This document shows, piece after piece, positions 1-5,667 of a stretch of DNA of 8,736 nt. The stretch is from a bacterium. Lineage in GTDB: Bacteria; JAMCPX01. Position numbers and translations under genes: made by a program. The notes under the pieces were generated by a model. That model worked only from the letters and a program-made list of their open reading frames with translations. It searched no databases and was not told the origin of the DNA. Each line of letters begins with the position of its first letter. Within the stretch, counting starts at the first letter, position 1. The stretch lies in the NCBI GenBank assembly GCA_021789095.1, contig JAJYJX010000106.1, forward strand, positions 1 through 8,736. Reading direction: 5' to 3'.

Positions 1-1
1 G

Positions 2-355
2 TACGGCAGTATTTTCAAGTTTGAGGGACAGGCAACAGTATTCTCCCCTGGTGAAGGGCCGTGCTTCAGGTGCCTTTATCCGGAGCCGCCGCCGCCTGGA
101 ATGGTCCCAAGCTGCCAGGAGGCAGGCGTGTTTGGTGTACTGCCGGGCTTTGTAGGCATGATACAGGCAACTGAAGCGATTAAAATTTTACTTGGTATTG
201 GGAAACCGCTTATAGGCAGGATGATGATTTATGATGCACTGCGTATGGAGGTAAGGCAGATGAAGATCCGGAAAGATCCCGAATGTCCTGTATGCGGTGA
301 ACATCCTATCGTTACCAAGCTGATAGATTATGAGCAATTCTGCGGTGTTCGATGA
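2..355 (+). CDS. ThiF/MoeB/HesA-family sulfur-carrier adenylyltransferase, C-terminal part (5' end outside window)
   Basis: E1-like enzymes of this family adenylate the C-terminal Gly-Gly of a small ubiquitin-like carrier (ThiS, MoaD or a CysO-like protein) so that it can take up sulfur as a thiocarboxylate. The open frame enters from the left edge and shows 117 residues. Two CxxC pairs, at visible residues 21/24 and 95/98, match the structural zinc site. A Cys at visible residue 38 in SCQEAGVFG lies where ThiF-type enzymes carry the cysteine that can bond to the carrier. The following segment (GxxGxxQAxEAIKxLLG) is typical of the family. The N-terminal ATP-binding half lies outside the window, so MoeB, ThiF and HesA cannot be told apart. 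No rhodanese domain follows. The stop codon overlaps the next start by 4 bases, so the downstream DsrE-like gene is co-translated. Given the neighbours, I infer that the carrier serves cysteine or other sulfur assimilation. Confidence 0.9.
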   Translation, partial: YGSIFKFEGQATVFSPGEGPCFRCLYPEPPPPGMVPSCQEAGVFGVLPGFVGMIQATEAIKILLGIGKPLIGRMMIYDALRMEVRQMKIRKDPECPVCGEHPIVTKLIDYEQFCGVR

Positions 356-648
356 AAATATGCATACTTGTCGCTGTGTCAGGTCAAACAATTTTAAGCA
401 CGTTACAGCGTCTTTATGATGACTACAAAGACGGCATAGAACTATTTTTGTATAACGACGGCGCCTTACTTTTGCATGATCCGGCGTTTATAGAACTGTC
501 AAAACATATGAAAACTACGGTATGCGACGTAAGCGCCGGAGAGAGGGGCATAAACAAACGTGAAGGGGTTATTTTCGGCAGCCTGTATAATCTTTCCGGT
601 ATGATTGCGCATGCAGACCGGTTCTTGTCTTTCGCAAGGGCATCATGA
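352..648 (+). CDS. DsrE/TusD-like sulfur-relay protein
   Basis: A 98-residue protein of the DsrE/DsrF fold, whose members carry or pass on persulfide sulfur as subunits of TusBCD or DsrEFH complexes. It has an N-terminal beta strand (residues 1-9), an acidic strand-turn FLYNDGALLL (32-41), and Cys58 in VCDVSAGERG. That last motif aligns by eye with the active-site cysteine region of TusD/DsrE (C-x-aa-x-x-RRG). The C-terminus (FGSLYNLSGMIAHADRFLSF) matches the usual 'GL..l......aDR...F' ending. At 98 residues it is somewhat shorter than TusD. The start ATG overlaps the upstream stop (ATGA), and its own stop overlaps the next gene in the same way, so three genes form a tightly coupled unit. The substrate is not evident. 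A persulfide carrier is the best reading from the conserved cysteine and context. Confidence 0.75.
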   Translation: MKICILVAVSGQTILSTLQRLYDDYKDGIELFLYNDGALLLHDPAFIELSKHMKTTVCDVSAGERGINKREGVIFGSLYNLSGMIAHADRFLSFARAS

Positions 649-956
649 ATATAGCGGTTTTAATTAAGGATAATGGCACAGCACGGCTGCATGATGGCAT
701 ACGACTTGCCCTTGGTTTGACCATCAACCACAAAATTTCATTACTTATTACTGCCCGGGGTGCAGATGCCCTTTCAACAGCTTTAAAAGATGACGCGTTT
801 AGAAAACAGTTTTTGGAGGCCGCTGAACTTATTCATTCAATGTCAGGGAATATGAAAACCGAAAAAGCCGTTGCCGGTGTGGATACTATAACCGTTATCT
901 CGAGAGATGACCTGACAAAGATATTGCTTGAATCAGATTCAATCATCACTTTTTAA
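645..956 (+). CDS. DsrF/TusC-like protein of the DsrE family, no cysteine
   Basis: A 103-residue protein with the pattern of DsrF/TusC: a first strand (MNIAVLIKD), then 'LHDGIRLALGLTI' as the helix that in TusC reads 'xEGLdxaLa', then 'KISLLI' as the second strand, and a C-terminal segment 'ITVISRDDLTKILLESDSIITF' that resembles the end of TusC/DsrF. It contains no cysteine, so it cannot itself bind a persulfide. In known hexamers the TusC/DsrF subunit is likewise non-catalytic. It starts inside the stop of the DsrE-like gene (ATGA). I see no third subunit (DsrH/TusB) next to it. The similarity is weak enough that 'DsrE-fold protein' is safer than a definite TusC assignment. It is the last gene before a 156-bp gap. 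Confidence 0.6.
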   Translation: MNIAVLIKDNGTARLHDGIRLALGLTINHKISLLITARGADALSTALKDDAFRKQFLEAAELIHSMSGNMKTEKAVAGVDTITVISRDDLTKILLESDSIITF

Positions 957-996
957 CATACTGTAAAACATAGGGTTTGTTCAATAAAAATACTTC

Positions 997-1026
997 TTGA
1001 CAAGAAAACCAATAATTAATTAATTA
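997..1026 (+). promoter_or_regulatory. Candidate sigma-70-type promoter for cysH-dsrE2-tusA operon
   Basis: A perfect TTGACA (997-1002) is followed after 18 bases by TAATTA (1021-1026), in the A/T-rich gap between the DsrF/TusC-like gene and cysH. Overlapping TAATTA copies (1013-1018 and 1017-1022) make the exact -10 uncertain. The expected start point, near 1033, falls inside the adjacent palindrome and leaves a leader of about 80 bases before cysH. This is a motif match only. No transcript data are available. Confidence 0.45.
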
Positions 1027-1050
1027 AACATAAGTAAAATACTCATGTTT
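1026..1050. promoter_or_regulatory. 25-bp near-palindrome, candidate operator at the cysH promoter
   Basis: Eleven-base arms (1026-1036, AAACATAAGTA, and 1040-1050, TACTCATGTTT) flank a 3-base AAA centre and match at 10 of 11 positions; A1032 opposite C1044 is the exception. It begins at the end of the proposed -10 and covers the expected transcription start, the usual place for a repressor site. The dyad is A/T-rich with no T-run after it, so it is a poor terminator. The cognate regulator cannot be named. A sulfur- or cysteine-responsive repressor would fit the downstream genes, but this is inference. Confidence 0.45.
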
Positions 1051-1112
1051 GATAAGCTATGAAATTTTATTGGCCGTGCTTAGTATACAAAAACATATAA
1101 AAGGAGAACAGG

Positions 1113-1799
1113 ATGCTTGCCGTAAGAGAAATTTCAGAGATTGCATTGAGATTTGAAGACAGTCCGCCGCAGGAGATTATTTCATGGGCTGTAAACACAT
1201 TCAATCAAGATATTGCATTTGCATGCAGCTTTGGCATGGAAGACGTATGCATTGTGGATATGATTGTAAAAGCAGGACAGGAAACAAATATATTTTATCT
1301 CGATACCTCCCTGCTTTTTAACGAAACGCATGAGCTGATAAAAAAGCTCGAGGACAGATACCGTATAAAATTCGAAAGTGTCAGAACCGAATGCACCCTT
1401 GAACAACAGGCAAACCAGCACGGCGATGATCTCTGGACTGTCAACCCGGATCTATGCTGCAACATAAGGAAGGTTGCCCCTCTCAAGAAAAAGCTTTCAA
1501 CATTAAGGGCATGGATGACCGGCATACGGAGGGACCAGACCCCGGAGCGAGCAAGCGCAAAGACCGTTGAATGGGACAAAAAATTCGGGCTTGTTAAGAT
1601 CAACCCGCTTGTACGATGGACAAGCGGTGATACAAAGGATTATATAGTGAAACACGGCGTACCGTACAATCCGCTGCATGACAAAGGGTATCCGAGCATA
1701 GGGTGTGAACCGTGTACCTTCCCGGTAAAACCAGGGGAGGAACCCCGTTCGGGCAGATGGAAGGGTTTTGCAAAAAAGGAATGCGGGTTACATAAATGA
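1113..1799 (+). CDS. cysH: Assimilatory adenylyl-sulfate (APS) reductase, [4Fe-4S] CysH type
   Basis: Reduces adenosine 5'-phosphosulfate to sulfite and AMP in the cytoplasm with thioredoxin-type reductant. The 228-residue length is usual for the bacterial single-domain enzyme. The PP-loop region is FACSFGMEDVCIVD (37-50), followed by FYLDTSLLF (61-69). Cys115-Cys116 and Cys198-x2-Cys201 are the four iron-sulfur cysteines that mark APS rather than PAPS reductases. WMTGIRRDQTPERA (134-147) is the substrate-binding arginine motif. The catalytic cysteine is Cys224 in the terminal KECGLH. All key residues are present, so it should be active. The start is supported by AAGGAG (1101-1106) six bases upstream. 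It heads a cluster with dsrE2 and tusA, which suggests that the sulfite or sulfide made here feeds a protein-bound sulfur relay. The partners sat and sulfite reductase are not in the window. Confidence 0.95.
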   Translation: MLAVREISEIALRFEDSPPQEIISWAVNTFNQDIAFACSFGMEDVCIVDMIVKAGQETNIFYLDTSLLFNETHELIKKLEDRYRIKFESVRTECTLEQQANQHGDDLWTVNPDLCCNIRKVAPLKKKLSTLRAWMTGIRRDQTPERASAKTVEWDKKFGLVKINPLVRWTSGDTKDYIVKHGVPYNPLHDKGYPSIGCEPCTFPVKPGEEPRSGRWKGFAKKECGLHK

Positions 1800-1902
1800 A
1801 CCCCGTTAGAAAGTCGGCCGTAAGCCGATCGCTTCTGACGGAAAGACATGCTGGATTTATTATAGTATTCCCGCTATGAATAGTAAAACTTTCTAACGGG
1901 GT
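1800..1902. repeat. 103-bp intergenic element with 15-bp perfect terminal inverted repeats
   Basis: The arms 1800-1814 (ACCCCGTTAGAAAGT) and 1888-1902 (its exact reverse complement) enclose 73 bases that themselves contain small dyads: CGGC/GCCG (1815-1818 with 1824-1827) and TATTC/GAATA (1866-1870 with 1878-1882). The element starts on the base after the cysH stop and ends just before the dsrE2 ribosome site (AGGAGG, 1906-1911), so it fills nearly the whole spacer. No reading frame or clear target-site duplication is seen. It could be a MITE-like or REP-like genomic repeat, or an RNA structure that sets relative expression of cysH and the downstream genes. The arms do not reach the ribosome site, so direct masking is unlikely. 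An intrinsic terminator is unlikely because of the long loop and lack of a T-run. Confidence 0.75.
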
Positions 1903-1916
1903 AAAAGGAGGTTCCA

Positions 1917-2390
1917 ATGGACAAAGCTATAATTGTCGTATTCTCCGGAGACATGGACAAGGTGATGGCTGCATTCAACATTGCCGTCGGTGCAGCTTCT
2001 TCGGGCATGGAAGTGACCATGCTCTACACGTTCTGGGGACTGAATGTGCTGAGGAAAGACAAAACAGGGAGCCGGACAAGCGGGATTATGCAAAAAATGC
2101 TGACATGGATAAATAAGGGCGGTACGGAGAACCTTCCGATGTCCCGTTTCAATATGTTCGGTCTGGGGACATGGATGATGAAAAAGCTCATGAAAAGATA
2201 CAGCATGCCTACGGTAAAGCAGCTCTACACCACTGCAAAGCAGCTCGGCGTAAAGATGATAGCATGCACCATCACCATGGGTGTTATGGGCATAGGCAAG
2301 GAAGACCTTGTGGACGATATTGATGAATTCGCAGGAGTGATTACATATATAAAAGATGCGAAAGAATCGAAAATAAACCTTTTTATATAG
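1917..2390 (+). CDS. dsrE2: DsrE2-type sulfur carrier protein
   Basis: A 157-residue member of the DsrE2 branch of the DsrE/DsrF/DrsH superfamily. Visible hallmarks are the N-terminal strand KAIIVVFSGDMDKVMAAF, the FWGLNVLRK motif (39-47), a Met-rich middle segment (residues 59-97), and IACTITMGVMGI (115-126), where Cys117 is the only cysteine and sits at the family's persulfide-carrying position. DsrE2 proteins in sulfur-metabolising bacteria and archaea are commonly encoded beside tusA and are thought to exchange sulfane sulfur with it. Exactly that order is found here. The ribosome site AGGAGG (1906-1911) is strong and lies five bases before the ATG. The protein is fairly hydrophobic, and membrane association has been suggested for some relatives. 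The gene follows cysH after the inverted-repeat element and its stop codon overlaps the ribosome site of tusA, so those two are likely coupled. Confidence 0.88.
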   Translation: MDKAIIVVFSGDMDKVMAAFNIAVGAASSGMEVTMLYTFWGLNVLRKDKTGSRTSGIMQKMLTWINKGGTENLPMSRFNMFGLGTWMMKKLMKRYSMPTVKQLYTTAKQLGVKMIACTITMGVMGIGKEDLVDDIDEFAGVITYIKDAKESKINLFI

Positions 2391-2400
2391 GAGCACGCAC

Positions 2401-2631
2401 ATGGATATAAACAAAATAGTGGATGCAAGCGGGCTTTTGTGCCCGCTGCCGATACTCAAGACTGTACAGGCTGTAAAAGAGATGAAGGTAGGAGAGGTGC
2501 TTGAAATAACAGCCACGGATCCGGGTATAAAGCCGGACATCAAAAACTGGTGTGAGATGATGGGACATGAGCTTATAGACATCCAGGACAAAGACAACAA
2601 GATCATCGTTCACCTGAAAAAATCGAAATAA
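2401..2631 (+). CDS. tusA: TusA-family sulfurtransferase / sulfur carrier
   Basis: A 76-residue protein with the usual TusA length and order. DASGLLCPLPILK (8-20) holds the persulfide-accepting Cys14 in the CPxP motif, followed by the amphipathic helix and the strand GEVLEITATDPG (31-42), where the Asp-Pro is typical. It ends in a basic strand HLKKSK. A second cysteine, Cys51 in NWCEMMGHEL, is also common in the family. TusA takes sulfane sulfur from a desulfurase or rhodanese and hands it to DsrE-type partners, here most simply the adjacent DsrE2. The ribosome site AGGAG (2389-2393) overlaps the dsrE2 stop codon, which favours translational coupling and roughly matched amounts of the two proteins. 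Whether it serves tRNA thiolation, cofactor sulfur or assimilation cannot be told from sequence. The neighbouring cysH favours assimilation or sulfur shuttling. Confidence 0.93.
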   Translation: MDINKIVDASGLLCPLPILKTVQAVKEMKVGEVLEITATDPGIKPDIKNWCEMMGHELIDIQDKDNKIIVHLKKSK

Positions 2632-2644
2632 ACAGGAGGCTGGA

Positions 2645-3592
2645 ATGAAGGCCATGATTATTACCGCCTTTGGCGGCCCTGAGGTTTTCAAGGAACAGGA
2701 TATGCCGAAACCAGAGCCCGGTGTAAATGATGTACTGGTAAAGGTTTATGCCACCTCTGTTAACCCGGTTGATTATAAAATACGGAACGCAGGGGCATGG
2801 GCAGGGGTTAAACCGCCTGCGATTATCGGCTATGATGTTTCAGGTGTTGTGGAGGCGGTTGGCAGCGGAGTAAAGAGTTTTAATCCCGGGGATGAGGTTT
2901 ACTATACACCAGAGATCGTTAACGCACAGGGCAGCTATGCACAGTATCATGTTGCAAATGAAGCAATTGTCGCCATCAAGCCGTCAAACCTTAACCATGT
3001 TGAAGCGGCAAGCATTCCTCTTGCAGGCTGCACTGCGTTTGATGCTCTTGTTACCGTAGCCAACATAAAGGCCGGTGAGTCGGTATTGATTCATGCAGGT
3101 GCCGGAGGCGTTGGATCCCTCGCACTACAGATCGCAAAAGCACTCGGTGTATATGTGTTTACAACATGCGGTTCCTATAACAAAGAACTTGTAAAACAAT
3201 TAGGAGCCGATCGCATAATAGATTACCGGACGGAAGATTTTGTTGATGTTGTTCTTGAAGAAACGGCAAATAAAGGCGTTGACGTTGTTTTCGATACCGT
3301 GGGCGGTGAAACCCTGTCAAGGAGTGTAAAGGCCGTAAAACCTTCGGGGAGGATTGTCAGTATAGTATCATCGGACGTTAAGCTTGATGCCGCGAAGGAG
3401 AAGAATATTACGGTTAGCTATATGTTTATGCAGAGGGGACGTTCAAAGCTTGATGCCCTGCGTGCGTTGATAGAGAAAGGCAAGGTAAGGCCTGTCATTG
3501 ATTCAGTCATGCCGCTTAAGGATGTTGCCCTGGCGCACCAGAAGCTGGAAAAAGGCGGGGTAAGAGGCAAGATTGTTTTAAAGGTTGTTTAA
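2645..3592 (+). CDS. Zinc-free medium-chain NAD(P)-dependent oxidoreductase (quinone oxidoreductase-like)
   Basis: A 315-residue MDR-superfamily enzyme. The N-terminal GroES-like catalytic domain contains NPVDYKIR (40-47) and the GYDVSGVVEAVGSGV segment (62-76). The Rossmann domain carries AGAGGVGS (151-158) for the dinucleotide, and DVVFDTVGG (213-221) is a later family signature. The cysteines and histidines of the catalytic and structural zinc sites of alcohol dehydrogenases are absent, placing it with zeta-crystallin/QOR-like reductases that use NAD(P)H on quinones, enones or similar substrates. The true substrate is unknown. AGGAGG (2634-2639) sits five bases before the ATG and only 13 bases separate it from tusA, so it is probably the last gene of the cysH operon. 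A direct role in sulfur metabolism is not shown by the sequence and it may be an electron-transfer or detoxifying add-on. Confidence 0.9.
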   Translation: MKAMIITAFGGPEVFKEQDMPKPEPGVNDVLVKVYATSVNPVDYKIRNAGAWAGVKPPAIIGYDVSGVVEAVGSGVKSFNPGDEVYYTPEIVNAQGSYAQYHVANEAIVAIKPSNLNHVEAASIPLAGCTAFDALVTVANIKAGESVLIHAGAGGVGSLALQIAKALGVYVFTTCGSYNKELVKQLGADRIIDYRTEDFVDVVLEETANKGVDVVFDTVGGETLSRSVKAVKPSGRIVSIVSSDVKLDAAKEKNITVSYMFMQRGRSKLDALRALIEKGKVRPVIDSVMPLKDVALAHQKLEKGGVRGKIVLKVV

Positions 3593-3647
3593 ACACAAAT
3601 GTAGACACTTACACCTGTTTCTGTCTGAACAAATGCCTTTGTTTTCA

Positions 3648-3676
3648 TTATGTCTCCGATCTAAATGCTATATAAT
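3648..3676 (+). promoter_or_regulatory. Candidate promoter for the GMC oxidoreductase gene
   Basis: A perfect TATAAT (3671-3676) lies in an A/T-rich stretch of the 167-bp gap before the GMC gene. The corresponding -35 position (3648-3653, TTATGT) is poor, so the site might need an activator. A start near 3683 would give a leader of about 75 bases. The gap also holds three ACAAATG heptamers (3595-3601, 3629-3635, 3708-3714). Motif match only. Confidence 0.35.
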
Positions 3677-3745
3677 TATTTATACGTTTGCCTATCCATT
3701 TCTGATGACAAATGTAAGTGCCGGTGATAGTAACCATAATCAATG

Positions 3746-3751
3746 AAGGAG
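3746..3751 (+). promoter_or_regulatory. Ribosome binding site that fixes the GMC oxidoreductase start
   Basis: AAGGAG lies eight bases before the ATG at 3760. An in-frame GTG at 3718 would add 14 residues (starting MPVIVTIINE) but has no ribosome site upstream of it and would place this AAGGAG inside the coding sequence. The ATG at 3760 is therefore preferred. Confidence 0.7.
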
Positions 3752-3759
3752 TTGGAGCT

Positions 3760-5634
3760 ATGAACAAACGAAAACTCTTTATAAGTCTTCTCGAAGCCAT
3801 TACCCAGAAACCTGATATATCCGATGAAGTAAAACAAAAGTCCGTTATCCAGCTTGAATCCTATCTGAAAGACGCCCCGGCGCTGGTAAGGTTTGTGTTC
3901 CCATTCCTTTTATATTTGGTTGAATATTTGCCTGTATTTACCAGATTTACGAGGCTTTCAAGGATGGATATTGATAAAAGATCCGAATACCTTGGCAGCT
4001 TCAACGGAAGAATAGGCGGCAATATTTTAATGGTGCTCAAGCTCTTTGTCACGCTTTCATACTACTCTGTTGATGACATTGAACGCAAGCTCGGTTTCAT
4101 AAGGCACTGCGAGGACATTAAAGGAAGGATAAAAAAGCCTCTATTTATTGACGGTGCTGAAGCAGATAAGGATATAAGCATAGACACCGACGTATGTGTC
4201 ATAGGGAGCGGTGCAGGCGGGGCAGCAGCAGCATACACTATTGCCAAAGCGGGTATGAAAACCGTTATCCTTGAAGAAGGCAGATACCTCACCGGTGAGG
4301 ATTTCACGCAAAAGCCCGTGGATGCACTGAGTACAGCGTACAGGGACCACGGATTTATAACATCTTTTGGCACACCGCCAATAATCATCCCGCTTGGTAA
4401 GTCGGTTGGAGGTACGACGACCATAAACTCAGGTACATGCTACAGAATGCCATCGTCTGTTATTAAAAACTGGCATGATCAGTACGGCATAGACTGGCTG
4501 ACATGCAACGAGTACAGCAGACTGGCTTCATTTGTAGAAAAGGAGATACATGTAGAGCCTGTGCCTGAACGCATATTCGGAAAAAACAGCGGACTTTTCA
4601 GAAAAGGCACAGAGGCGCTCGGACTTGCGGGTGCGCCCATACCGAGGAATGCCTATGAGTGCGACGGCTGTGCGTTCTGCGCATTCGGCTGTCCGAGAGA
4701 TGCAAAATATGGCACCATGCTGAATTTTATCCCTGATGCAATAAAACACGGGGCAACATTGTATTCGAATACAAAAGCTGTAAAGCTTGTAATAAATAAC
4801 AACAGGGTTGAAGGTGTAAAAGGCGCATTCCTTGATCTCCACGGGAAGCCAACATCAAAGCGTATTACAGTAAGTGCAAAATACGTGGTTGTGTCCGCGG
4901 GGGCGATATATACTCCTGTTTTTCTGAAGAAGAACGGCTTAAAACATCCTCGTATAGGCAAGAACCTGCATATCCATCCGGCAGCGCGCGTGTCTGCAAT
5001 GTTCGGTGAACGGGTGGACGGCTGGGTAGGCGTGCCGCAAGGCTACAATATACATCACTATGTCAATGAGGGTATATTCATACAGGGACAGTTTGTTCCT
5101 CCATCAGTATTGTCCCAGTCCATTCCATTTGTCGGCAGCCGGCATTCTGCCCTCATGGACAGATACGCATACATGGGCTCATTCGGTGCACTTATCTCCG
5201 ATACAGGCTCCGGCAGTGTTTCACCAGGCCTGGTCAGTCCCATGATATTTTATAACCTCTCCAAAGAGGACCATGTCAGGATGATAAAATCCATTGCAAT
5301 AACAGCAAAGGTATGGTTTGCGGCAGGCGCAAAAGAGGTCCACACGCAGATCGCAACAAGGCCTGTTATACACAGTGCAAAAGATGCAGATGAATTAAAG
5401 GACAAATTACCGCCTGCATGGGCGCTTGAGCTTATGGCTTTTCATCCAATGGGCACTGCCATGATGGGTGGCGATGAGAACACTGCTGTAGTAAAACCGG
5501 ATGGAGAGACATACGAGGTAAAAGGTCTTTATGTTGCAGATGCCTCCCTGTTCCCGACATCAACAAAGCTCAACCCTCAGATCACGATCATGAGCATGGC
5601 AACGAAAGTAGGAGAGGAAATCAGCAGGCACTAA
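3760..5634 (+). CDS. GMC-family FAD-dependent oxidoreductase with ferredoxin-like cysteine motif
   Basis: A 624-residue flavoenzyme of the glucose-methanol-choline family, which oxidises alcohols, sterols or sugars. The first ~135 residues are a helical extension with a hydrophobic stretch at about 40-63 that might touch a membrane. The FAD dinucleotide motif is VIGSGAGGAAAA (147-158), the GMC loop is GKSVGGTTTINSG (213-225), and the C-terminal catalytic pair is His562 in HPMGT and Asn605 in NPQITI. Between the FAD and substrate regions, Cys301, Cys304, Cys307 and Cys311 form CxxCxxCxxxCP, the spacing of a [4Fe-4S] ferredoxin site. Long-chain alcohol oxidase relatives have a cysteine cluster around this place, but the exact ferredoxin spacing is noteworthy. 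The substrate is unknown. In an anaerobe electrons would more likely go to a carrier than to oxygen. It seems to be a single-gene unit between its own promoter and a convergent spacer. Confidence 0.9.
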   Translation: MNKRKLFISLLEAITQKPDISDEVKQKSVIQLESYLKDAPALVRFVFPFLLYLVEYLPVFTRFTRLSRMDIDKRSEYLGSFNGRIGGNILMVLKLFVTLSYYSVDDIERKLGFIRHCEDIKGRIKKPLFIDGAEADKDISIDTDVCVIGSGAGGAAAAYTIAKAGMKTVILEEGRYLTGEDFTQKPVDALSTAYRDHGFITSFGTPPIIIPLGKSVGGTTTINSGTCYRMPSSVIKNWHDQYGIDWLTCNEYSRLASFVEKEIHVEPVPERIFGKNSGLFRKGTEALGLAGAPIPRNAYECDGCAFCAFGCPRDAKYGTMLNFIPDAIKHGATLYSNTKAVKLVINNNRVEGVKGAFLDLHGKPTSKRITVSAKYVVVSAGAIYTPVFLKKNGLKHPRIGKNLHIHPAARVSAMFGERVDGWVGVPQGYNIHHYVNEGIFIQGQFVPPSVLSQSIPFVGSRHSALMDRYAYMGSFGALISDTGSGSVSPGLVSPMIFYNLSKEDHVRMIKSIAITAKVWFAAGAKEVHTQIATRPVIHSAKDADELKDKLPPAWALELMAFHPMGTAMMGGDENTAVVKPDGETYEVKGLYVADASLFPTSTKLNPQITIMSMATKVGEEISRH

Positions 5635-5667
5635 GCAAGGAGATACATTTGCAAAAATATAAATCAA

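Noticed and set aside
1800-1902. Integron attC site, suggested by GTTAG/CTAAC at the ends
   Set aside because: The core motifs are in the wrong order (GTT at the left end and AAC at the right, opposite to RYYYAAC...GTTRRRY), and there is no integrase or cassette array.
3628-3645. Terminator after the MDR gene (AACAAA-TGCC-TTTGTT then TTC)
   Set aside because: The stem is six pairs, five of them A-T, with no proper T-run; too weak to call.
3606-3720. Inverted repeat CACTTACA / TGTAAGTG flanking the GMC promoter region
   Set aside because: Only eight bases separated by about 100; no extension and no clear role.
3718-3759. GTG start adding 14 residues to the GMC oxidoreductase
   Set aside because: No ribosome site before it, whereas the ATG at 3760 has AAGGAG at good spacing.
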